DNA of 64,000 bases from Apoderus coryli (lineage: Eukaryota > Arthropoda > Insecta > Coleoptera > Attelabidae). Made by a program: the position numbers and the translations under genes. The stretch is from the NCBI GenBank assembly GCA_911728435.2, contig OU452208.1:9672001-9736000 (forward strand), in the 5' to 3' direction. Shown one piece after another: positions 50,601 to 62,600 of this stretch. Numbering within the stretch: position 1 is the first letter of the stretch; every line of letters begins with the position of its first letter. Below the pieces are notes generated by a model. That model was not told the DNA's origin and did no database searches. It worked only from the letters and a program-made list of their open reading frames with translations.

Positions 50601-53600
50601 GCGATTTTAAATAGGAATACTTAAGACCCTTGTCCCTTAATGTTCCGATCATGATCCTTTAATATTTATTGCTGCGAGAATCCCTAATTACAGTTACTTT
50701 TCGCTTTCCTAACAATTATAACAAGATATTAGAATTTACGTCAAATTAACTGTATTGGTTAGATCTACCTGTGATCTGCAAACGACTCGTTCTCCATTTC
50801 CGGGTTCAAATTACCCGCCGTTGCAAACATAATAGTTGTTTCTAAATCTCCAATGATTCCAGAAACAGTAGATGCAGCATTAATACATGCCTGCGTTCCT
50901 CGCGAACCTGATTGAAGGGTGGCTAATACCCTCGAAACTTTCTCAGCCACATTCCGTGAACAATCACCCACTTCCCGCAGAATTATATCGTCTTTGGCTA
51001 TTAGACATTGACCACTAGATTGGACCAACTCCACACAAGAACCACCTAGAATGAAATATAGATCATTTTCATCTTAATATAACTACATGGGGGATGGGGA
51101 AAAGTAGATGATATAAAAACTACAACTCACCAAGTTGTTGTACAGCTTCTTTCAGCTTCATACCAACTTCACCATTAGTTGCAGCCGCCGCAGCACCAAT
51201 ACTATCACTAGCTAACTGCGCATATTTATGAGACAGCTCAGCGGACAATGGAGCTAAGTTATGTGTATCAGTTGCAGCTTTGGCCGCCATTTCCCCAGAT
51301 ATCTTTGCAATATCTTTAGCACAATCCACCATACGCGTCTGATAGTCGACATAACCATCGCTGTCAGAAATAATTAGAGATGCTCTGTGATCTGACAATC
51401 TGGTCATGGCTCGTGTCAAATTATCTACCACACCAGAAACTATACCGCTCTGCGTAGAAATGACTTCAAGGCTTTTAACCAAATCTTGAAGCGTGTCTCT
51501 TGTGGATGCAGCTAGCTCATCAATATCAGGATGAATATTGACAGCCTGAAAGGAAACAAGGGTAAATTTGATACTGTTAAACGATAAAATTATTAAGTCT
51601 TTTTAGTTTTCTAATTTGTCTGACTACATATAAAACTAAACAATTATGTAAAACTTTAAATAATTCCTAAAATTTAAAGCACATACTGAATTTCATTCAG
51701 CCTAAAGATAAATCGAGTTATCACTATGTACGCTTATATCTTACCTTAGGATTACCGCCACAGTCTTTCACAGCATACATAAACTGTAAAGCTGACTCCG
51801 TTACGGATTTGGCTTGATCCAGCAATTGTTCTTGTTGTTTGGAATTCTGCATGTTTGAAGCAGCTCCTATTGCACTTTGGACTAAAGGTTCGAAGTATTG
51901 CACCTGAAAATTCGAATTCCTATTAAAATATATCAACATGAGACAAGCTGACTTTATAAAAGTTACACCAAAACATTTTAGAACTGACTTCAATGTATTT
52001 TATCACACTTATAATTTAGCAGTAAAAACAAAGGTTTTTCCATGTCAGTGGAAGAAGTCTAAGATAGTGTGTAGTGATGGTAACTACATCCATTCTGTCT
52101 AATTTTTTAAGATTTTTCAGGCTCTGTTGTTTGATCGCATCTGTCTGTATGAGATAAGATAACACCGAGTCAACATGGTTTCATGACAATGAAATCTACA
52201 ATAATTAGTAATTTGACACAGAGTATATCGGACGTGATTGACAAGGGTGGTCAGATGGATGTGTTCTATACTGATTTTGCGAAAGCATTTGATAGGGTAG
52301 ATCATGGGGTGTTGGTGCACAAGTTCAATGTCTTTGGTTTTGCCACATACTTTGTATCATACAATGGACATGAATCGCATGCTTATCGCTCGCTTTCTGG
52401 TGTTCCTCAGGGTAATAACCTAGGACCCCTACTGCAATTGTGATGAGCTGCAAGGTGATTTGAATTGTGGGTTGGACTGGTGTCAGTTGAATAACTTGCA
52501 TCTAAATCCGACAAAAAAATGCAAGAGCATTACATTTACAATGACGAAACAGAAGGTTTAATTGTCCTATAAGGTAGGTGACAACCATAATGTCGTCTGA
52601 CTCGGTGACTGACCTTGGTATTTGATTCAAAGGGGATCAAAGCTTAGTTATACCAGCTTTTGCATGGAAAAATAGATTGTCGTACCTTTCACACAGATAG
52701 GCCAATGACAAATGTATTGCTGCGTTCTCCTGTGAGCATAATGTGTGCCAACTATAATGCTGTCTACCGAAATTGTGATATATTTGATTCTGGGCTTCAT
52801 GAGCTTCTGGTGTGTGCGCATGAAATTTTTGTTGGTAAATTTTGTTAATGTAAGGAATGTCGTAATTTCGGGTATTCTATTATATTAATTTGTTATAATT
52901 TGTATGTTAGAATAATAAGATTAGTTAGTAATTGAAGATATTTGTCCTGTCAGGGGCTTGTATAAACTGTTGGGCGAATAAATGCAATTATTATTTTACT
53001 TGGAGCCGAAATTTGAATTATTTTTCAATAGAGAATGTAAAAATAAATACAAAAGCTCAGAATATTTTTTAACAATAGAAAAAAAAATATATACTCACCA
53101 TTTGATTGATAGCATGTCCAATATTCTCTGCCTCATACTTCCCTGCATGACGCAGTGGCTCAATCGTATCCAACAATCCAGCTGCGGATCTTTCAACTTG
53201 TTGACTGAACGCTGGCAATGTTGCCGTCCGTCTTGGCACCAATGACTGGGAAACAGCATCCATATAACTAGCATCTAGCGTTCGTAAGTGATTACACAAT
53301 ATTTGACTTGCATTTTCGCATTCTAGGCCACCAGGTGCCTCGTTCCTGTGCAAAAAAAAACAAACATTATCGTTGTTCGCTGAATAGTAAAAACCAAGAC
53401 CATATTATAAATATCACGATTTTATTAAGACTCTCTTGGTATTTACAAGTACAGTCTACCGCAACGTTTGTAGAAGAATGTACTATCTATCACAGCCTTA
53501 TTCTTTAGACAAGCCATGAACAGACAATGGCAACACCGCAATATGATTAGTAAACCAGTCTACTGTACATACGCGGCCGGTGTGCGGTCGCAACGAAAAT

Positions 53601-56600
53601 ATCTGAAAACTATTTTGTAACATAGAATTATAAATTTTTTGTATATTCTCGTTATTAGAAACATTAATTTCACTTAAATTTAAAAAGAATATCTTCGAAA
53701 CTTTCAATTAAATCGGCTTTTATAAAAAAATTATTTTTTTTTCTTTGGAACTTTCGATTTGTTCACATTTTCGTTCTTCGGGTGATTTTCTACCGCGGTC
53801 TTTGACGGGTTAGAATTAGATCTAGGAATAGCCTGTAACCATTTCTGTTTTAAATTAACATCTATGGGAAATTGAAACACTGTTATTAGTTTGCCATTTA
53901 GCCAGGTATACAGCACACTGAAGGCATATTAAAATCAACAACACAACAACCACGAATCAGAAGTAAAAAAAAACAGGTATGTACTTGTAAAAATCCAGCT
54001 GAATTTATTAATAATAATAATTCTTAAAAATACATACAAACCCTCGTAAAGAAGGCACTTCCACCGCTTAATTATACCACACACACTATGCCGTGCCGGT
54101 ACAAGAGTAATAAACAAAGCACTTTATTTTATCAACAGTTTGTTCGATGTTGCCAATTTTAACCCCGGTGAAAGAGTCCGAACAAATCACCTTATTATAT
54201 ACAAAAAAAAAAGTATTATGGAAAAACTGTTTTAATTAAGCTCAAAAAGCACTGATTTAATTAGACAGCGTGTTACATATGTTCCAATCTAACCACACAC
54301 AATATATCATTCGACGTTGCAAAAATTACTGGTTCATGACTTGTCTAAAGAATCTTCAAAAATATTTAAAATAAATTGATAGTAATTCCAGGATTTGTTA
54401 TGTTAAAGATTTGTGAAAATGAAGGATAGTCCGCTTAAAAACGAATAATTTAAGTTTTACGGAGTACTCCTTTAAATATATTATAAACAGTTGGAACAAC
54501 CTGATATAACTAAATAAAATTACTTACCGTATGTTAGCAACAAGTTGCTTAATAGAATCTGAAACATTTTTCGAACTGCTGGCAAACTGTTGCCAAGTGG
54601 ATGGGTCTTTCGGCATAACTATCAAGTTTTTCGTTGTACCAATGACTGCACATGAACTGTCAATTAATTTTCGACCAGCATCAATTATAGGCTGTTGCGA
54701 CTGACGCGCTTGCGGTGAAATTTTCGCTGGTATCGTTACAAACTCACTAGAACTGGCATACACGCAAAGATTTTCCACCGCATCTAAAAGATAAATAAAT
54801 CATGAAATTAAAATTCCTGAATCGTTTGTTGTAAATATAAATGTATACCTAACAATGGTCTCGTAGCCTCCGCACAACGTCTTCGGTTTTCTTCAGAATA
54901 ATCAGCATCTAACGTTTTAATTTCCTTAACTAGAGCAGCTGTAGAATTCGCAACTGCTTTAGCACTTTGCACAAATTGTCGCTTCGCTACGGGATTTGTC
55001 GTTTTCGAGCTGGCAATTCTGTTAATACAAAATACATGCACATTATATCAATGCGAACACTAAAATATTTAAATAAAGTTACCTGCAGGAATTGCAGAGA
55101 GCGCTAGTGTGTTTAGCTATTAGAGTTGCAGCTTCTAACACTTCTTTCTGTGGACTAGTTGGTGATGCAAGAGCTGCGCAACCTTGCTGTATTGCTTGTG
55201 AGGCTCTTGCAAACTGAGCCTGATCGACAAGACCTGGCTTACCGGCGATGCTAGATGGATTTGACACGCCAACCTAGAATTAGTAGTAACATTTGTAGTC
55301 AACTATTATAACCTTAATAGTAATGTACTTACCAAATATGCTGTTTGTGCAGAAGCCTCAATCAAAGAACATATCGCATTACTAAAACTATTGACATGCT
55401 CAGTAAATTTCTCGTTCTCAGATTGTTTAGCACTAGATGTTATACCAGTCAGTCCTTCACCCAAGACCTTACTCTTTTCAATGACAGAATCTAACGCCTC
55501 AAAGTACGATGAATCATTCACGGGTTCAGTCGGATTCTCCAAAAGATATTTCATTGCTTTGATCTTTCTTATTGCATTGTCACATTCATTTTGACCTAAG
55601 AAGCATTTTAACTTAATTGATTACAGCCTTGTTCCGCGTTCTACTGGGCTTACCTGGAGCAGCTGACGTACACACATTAACCAGATGATTAATGCTATCA
55701 GTAACAGCTCGAGCTGCAGCTGTCAGTTGGTTTTTACCATTCGATAAATGTAGATCAGCGGATAATGATTTCGCAGTTGTCAAAAGAGCACTAGATGACG
55801 TCGAAACACTTTTCAATGAATGTACCTGAAATTATATACAACACCTATCAGCCATTTGATTACACTTATTTCGCCTGACATCGGGACAGTCGGGTTGGAT
55901 AAAAGTAGTGAAACAAGTGGAAATTTATACAAATATAATGATTTTTTTTAACAATGACCTGAACGAACGCCCAAACTTTGCCCTAAATCGTGGTCGCCTT
56001 AACGGCAACACCGATCAAATATCTGGCGAAACAATTGAAAAAGGAACATCAAAAATTAGCAGTTGAGATTTATTCTATTCGAATACTATAAGTGATGTTA
56101 TGTTGCATAAATTAGTTTGTGGTCATTATAAACAATGAGCCTTAATATCAATGAACAAAATCTTACCATTTCACCTCTAACACTGGTATCACTGGTTTGT
56201 CCAGCCATTTCCATAGAAACATGCAACAATTCATGGAAAGCACCTGAAAAATCTTTGGACGACGAAGCTAACTGCACTGGACTTTGAACTGAATGCACTA
56301 CTCCGGAACTAGCCTAAAAAGTTATCAATTATCATTAAAAACAATAATTTATCCCTTAAAATATATCTTAATAGTACCTCATTTAAGTTTGCCGCAGCAG
56401 TGTTTAGTTCCTGCTGTAATTCCCCGTAACTCTTATTAGTATGTGGGAATTTCCCAGATTCGATGGTCGATGTCCATTCGATTATATTCGTAATAGCTGT
56501 ATCCACATCTTTTTGACCCGGTAAGCAACTAACAGTTCGATTAATAGCCGTGGAAATATCTTTTGCAGCTTGTTGTAGGCCTGGAGTGACTCCGACTGTT

Positions 56601-59600
56601 TGGAGACTTCTTTGTGATTCCCGGACTAGCTTAGCAGAGTGTTGAAGCACTTCTTGCCCTGTAATGTTGCAAGTCTTTAAAAATGAGTTATTTGAACTCC
56701 CCATCTTTGACAACCAATCACAGTGCTAAACTAGCAATAATACTGATAAAATTTTTATGATTTTAAGTTCGCTAACCTGCATCTAAGATATTTCTCTGTA
56801 AGTCATAATCCCCACTAGTGGCAGCAATTGTTCTCACAGCACCCGAGAAATTTCTTAAACTATGCGCCGTGTCACGTGCAGCTTGTGACGTGTACATTTC
56901 ATTACCTTGCGCTGAAGCACTCAGTAGTTGAGCCACACCTTGGTTAACCTGCGAATGAAAAAAATAAATGATGCCCTCCAATTACAAAATTTTGTCCATG
57001 TTGCAGCTTTGACTGTAATGACACGAGTGTTGCTGTCAATTATCAGTCGGATTAGAGATGATTTTGTTAATTATATCAACTAACAATTAGGTAAAAGGCA
57101 TGAATGAGGTTCATTCTTACTTACCAGTTTACTACTGGCTGCCAATTGCTCGGCCCCTTTCTCCGTAGTATCTCCAGGAAGTGGATGTAATCTGTGTGCT
57201 TCTACTGCCCGTTCGAATTCCTCCAACTCCTCTTGCAAATCGGCAATTAACTGTGATGCAGCATCCAAACCAAGACCTTGACAAGCCGGTTTAGCTCGAC
57301 TGATAGCAGTACGTAACTCGCTTAAATCAGTATTCAACTTATGACTGGTATTTGACAGTTGCTCGGTGATTGCCTGGTCATTTAATGTAGCTAAAACCAT
57401 ACGCGATGATTGGACGAAATGTGTTGCCGGCTAGAAAAAAATGCGACACAATTTTAAGAAATGGCAAAAAGAGAGACAGTAGAAACAAACTTACATGCAA
57501 AAACACTTCAGCAACATACATAAGTTCGCTCTGCGCATTCGTATCTTCTACATGAGCACCATTGGCTTTAATTGACTCTACCAATGGAGGAATTTGTTCA
57601 GCCATTTCTCTGGTATCTTGCATCAAAGATTCACGTGTTGCTACATTGGAGTTATGTGAATGACTGGCTTGGGCGGCCGTGATGCATTGTGTCGCTGAAG
57701 AAACAGCTTTACGTGCACAAACTTGTACTCTATCAACTAGTTTAGCCCTTAGCGCTGGCGTAGTAGCAGCTACTGTAGTAACATCACGCAGATCTTCTGC
57801 TGTACGACGTAGGGCGTCTTGATAAACAATCTGAAAAAATTACAGTAATAAAACTTACATCTTACTTCACTATCAACAAGATTTATGTTAGGATTACATA
57901 AATATAATCTAACATAAAATATTCCGAGAAAATTGGCCTATATAAAAATAAATCTCACCTCCTGTGGGTTACTAGCACATTGCCTTGCTGCCTCAACCAT
58001 TTTGGCTGTAGCATCCGCTAAAGTCTTTGCAGCAGCTAATAACCGTCTCTGTATATCCGAGTCCGGCATTTTCTCTGCCTCACCCTTAATGCTTTGTATC
58101 AACTGTGCTGTCGCCTGTCCCAACCTACGCGCCTGCCGCACCATCTCGTTGGGATCTCCGGAAGCAGCTGATATTTTATCGGTCGCTGTATAAATCGCCT
58201 CCACGCTATGTTCTTGAACTGACTCTGTAGCTCTACCGCGCGCTGCAAGCTTAATATGATTCAACAAATCGTTCAATGATCGCGTAACTTGAGCTGCAGC
58301 ATCTTTCAATTGATTCGTCAATTCTTCATTCGGGCTAACTTCATTGCATACAGCTACTAGATTTTCTACTGCTTTAGCCACTTCGCGTACAGCCGCTGTC
58401 AACTGTTCCTGACATGCCGGTGATTGTAGTGTTGGTGCAACAACTTTTGCGCACGCAACTAATTGCGATGTTGCCAAAGCGCATTGTGTAGCAGCTCCAA
58501 TAACTCTGTTCTGAGTTTGTTGATCTTCACAGGTAGCCGCGATGTTTTTCGCTTTCAATACTAATGCAGCCGTTGTGTTAGCGACAGCTTTAGCTAAAGA
58601 CAGTAACATGTCTTGTAATTCCTTGTTCTCAACGGTGTCTTCACCGATTGTAGCCAACACTTGCGTACTAGCTTCACCAACGCGAGAAGCCGCATTAAGT
58701 AGATTTTGACGAGGTTCTTTCGATTCAGGTTCAGCCGCTTTGAGAAGATCACTGAAAGCGTTACAAAGCTTTCTTGTAGCATCTAGAAGCTTTTCACCCA
58801 TGTTTGTGTCATCCATTAAAGCAGCGATCATTTTTACATCTTTCGTCATTTCAGGCAGGTTGCTACCTAAAATAAATTATACAAAGAGAGTCAATAATCA
58901 TAGAGTTTCCAATAACAAGGAAAAATGAACGAGTTCTTACCTATCGTAGTAATAGCAGCTCCAACAGCATGATGATCAACCTCATCTTGAGTTCCAGATG
59001 TTAACGTTACTACCTGCGCAGTAGCGGCATTCATAGCAGCAATTTGCGAACCAACATTCTGCTTTCTTGTATCTAACGTGACTTGCTTCCATTTCTTTGC
59101 AGCTGGATCTGTTCCGAGTTCTGGTATATGCGCTTTACCTTCCAATTCAATTTCAGATTCTTTAATTTTGGTGTGTGTTGCATCGATAGTGGATAGAAGT
59201 GCACGATGGGGTTCGGACATTACAGATGTGATTTTGGTTTGCTGAATCTGACAGACGAAAACAAGATTATTATAAAAAATACAAATGAATTCAGGATCGT
59301 GCTCGTTTCCCGTACAAGTTGTATGTGAATGATGAATAGTTCTCTATGGTAGTATTATCCATTAAAACTTTGGTATTTTACATAAAACTTCAAATGTTTT
59401 ACTATGGGACGTGAAAACTGCAGCAAAATTTAGCAATTTATGTACGAAAGCGAACTAATAATAATCATCAGTTTATTTGCAACCAAAAAGACAAAACACT
59501 TCTACAACATAAAAATCATAATACAATTGTTATAACGATAATTGAAATAAAAGATTCTTGAATTGTCTGTGATCTCAAAAAGGGTTAAACTGTTTTAAAG

Positions 59601-62600
59601 ATTTTAACCCGAAAAATTAAATAATATACAATTCCATAAACGATTATACTTTAATTGGTCTAGTGATCAACCCAATATACACGTAATTACTAAGAATCAG
59701 CGAAAATGGACAAGCAGGACAAAACTAACAAGATAAAGGATAGGTTTGTATAATGTTTGAACACAAAATAAGAACAAAAAATGTTACCATTATTATTCGC
59801 TGGAGTAGAGTAAATCTCTAACTTAACACAACAGAATCAATTAATTAATTTTATCTTTAGAGGCCGTGACAAAATATCTCGAAGCGGATACAGTTGTTGC
59901 AAATTTGAGTATGCTCTACGGAGCATATGACCAGAAAATCTCAGAACACTATCAAGTTAGAGTCCGAGATTTCTTCCCGATTCTTTAATTGGAATTACTT
60001 TAGTATCAATCTCGACCTACAGGTAATCAAGATTTGTTTATACTATTTTTTTTTCTAAAATCACATAAATTCTAAAACAATATCGTTAAAATTCAATAAC
60101 TCTAAGGTATTTTAAGTTTTAAACTTCTGTTTAAATTTAAAGAATTTAAAGGAAAAATCAATAACTTGCGAGGAGTATATGTTTTACATTAAACAAACCT
60201 CAATTTTACTGTAGATTTCGCACAAGCGATATCCTATAGAATAGACCATCGGACATTCTCCTAATGGTTGTCTTTATTCATCATTCACTCCAACTTTCTT
60301 CACGAATGTCATTCAATGAATTTAACCAAATGTATCATAAAGCTTTCGATTGTTATGTTAGTTCAAGCAGATGCGTAAAAAAATATCTTTGACCTAAGAT
60401 AAGTATAAATGATTGGAAACTATGTCCTTAACAAAGGTAGTTGTATTTTTCTCAATCGTTAAAATTTTGAAACAAAAATCATTGTGATTTATATAATCTG
60501 TATACATGGAGACAAAACAAAATATAATTCCTACCCCGTCTTTTGTAGCGCCAAACCTTTTACTTGTAAAATTAAGTTGTATTTATTATTGATTAATATG
60601 CTTCGCAAAAAATATACAGACAATGTAGAATTCAACTAGATCATGCTAGACAACACAAAATCCTATTTTGAACTTAATTTACAGAAAGAAACTCATATTT
60701 GTTTTGGTTTCATATGAATTTGTCGATTACAATTAAATGTTTAAGTTAAATTATTAAAACAATGCACAGACAACGCAAAAAATTGTATTATATATAATTT
60801 TCAATAAGTTTTGTATTTTTTCCACAAAAAAAAAAATATTTCTTATGTGAGATCAGGTATAAAAAGAGATTTAGGCGACGAGGAATATGCAACAACAAAA
60901 AACTTGTATATGTTTTATGTTTATAATTAATTAGCATTCTTTTTACAGCAATCTATGGGTACACGTCAAATTATCAAAACAGTTTCGTTATATAACAAAG
61001 CAAAGAGTCTAAACATACGTAAATATTTCTCATGTGTATTAAACAAAAAATGATACAAAAAGAACATTAACACCAAACTAATTATTTACATCTAAAAATA
61101 GTAATTACTTAAAAAAATCGAAAATAGCACCATAATTATTAACGGTTTGGTCGCATAATTATAAATAAAATCTTGTTTTTAAGAATCTAGGCATTCCTGA
61201 AACACTGGAACCTTATTGAGGTTAACTTATATTATTATATACAGGGTGTCCCAGAAGTCAACGATCAAACTCTAAGGGGGGAATCAGGGAGGTCATTTGG
61301 AATTAAAATAACCATAGATGTGGTTATCCAATGGTGTGATTCTTGGGGGTGTCTTATTCATAAATAAAACATTTTCATAAACCCTGTTACCTTGTAGCAA
61401 AGAAAAAAGTGGTCTTAATAATAATTTATGTTTTCAAAAAATTTTAGTTAATTTTTCTAATAAAATGGTGACACAATTTTACAAATTTACCTTGAAAAAC
61501 TGACCTGCCTTCAGAAAAACTTGTAAAATTAATGAAGTTTCTAGTTATTATTAAAAATGAGATTAGATGTATTCTAACCATTTTTTAAGACCCCTTGTCT
61601 CTTTGCTATAAGATAGGTTTTCAAAAATATTTTATTAATAACAAGACGGACCCTTAAAAAAATCAAAAAACAACCCAACAGTTTTTATTGGTTTACTAAT
61701 GTTCGATTAATTGGAAAATATAGAAACTAAAATAACTTTTTAACCGTCAACAACATCTATGATTACTTTGATTCCAAAAAACCTCCCCCTTCCCCCTTTA
61801 GAGACTTCTGGAACACCCTGTTTTGCAGATGCAGCTAGCAAACTATTAATATCAAAGCAAATTTAATTATGTGTAACTCAGAGCCTGACCCAAAATATTT
61901 GAAAAATTTTTTGAAGAAAAGAACTTTTATCAGTAAAATATTAATTATAATGTTCAATCCATAAGATCGCCTTTACCGATATCATGATTTTTGCGAAGTT
62001 TAATCGAAAATATAAATATACCTTTTTTCTTTCAGCCAAACATGTTTCGAAACTCGAGTTCCATCTTCAGTGGTAAATATTCAAATTATGAATAAGTTTC
62101 TCTGATAATCTGTACAATATATTGGTATTAGAAAATTTGATTATAATCATTGTTTAATTGCTTTAATATTGTATTATCTTTTGTCTTGTAATTGGGTTTC
62201 CCACCTGTTACGACAATAGAATGTATTTGTTATTATTATTATTTAATATATACATATTTAAATGACCATGCGTTGACTAATAAAATATGTTTCCAGACTT
62301 CAATAGAAACCATTATTATACATTTTACGCATTATCACAGAAGGTTTTTCATAATTTGAATATTTGCCACTGAAGAAGGAACTAGTAAGAGTTCCGAAAC
62401 ATGTCTGGCTGAAAGAAAACAGGTATATTTTTCTATTAAACTTATTTTTCATTAAAAAAAAAAAAAGAGTTGGCAAGTCTTAAAAATGAAAGTGTCCATG
62501 AAGATTTCGAAAAGACTACTATAATAAAAAAAAATGAAACAAAATCTGTAATTAATTCCAAAAACTATAAGGTGTATATAGAGTTATGAGGATGTTTTGA

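Larger units (their letters stand above)
62020..62440. repeat. Penelope-type inverted pair with two outward hammerhead motifs
   Basis: Arms of about 80 bp at 62020-62095 and 62350-62440 are inverted copies: TTTCTTTCAGCC and AATATTCAAATTATGA on the left, with complements on the right. Each arm contains a hammerhead motif facing outward. The middle holds a LINE-tail-like piece (TAATTGGGTTTCCCACCTG followed by TTATTATTATTATT at about 62190-62245), probably a later insertion. Confidence 0.65.
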
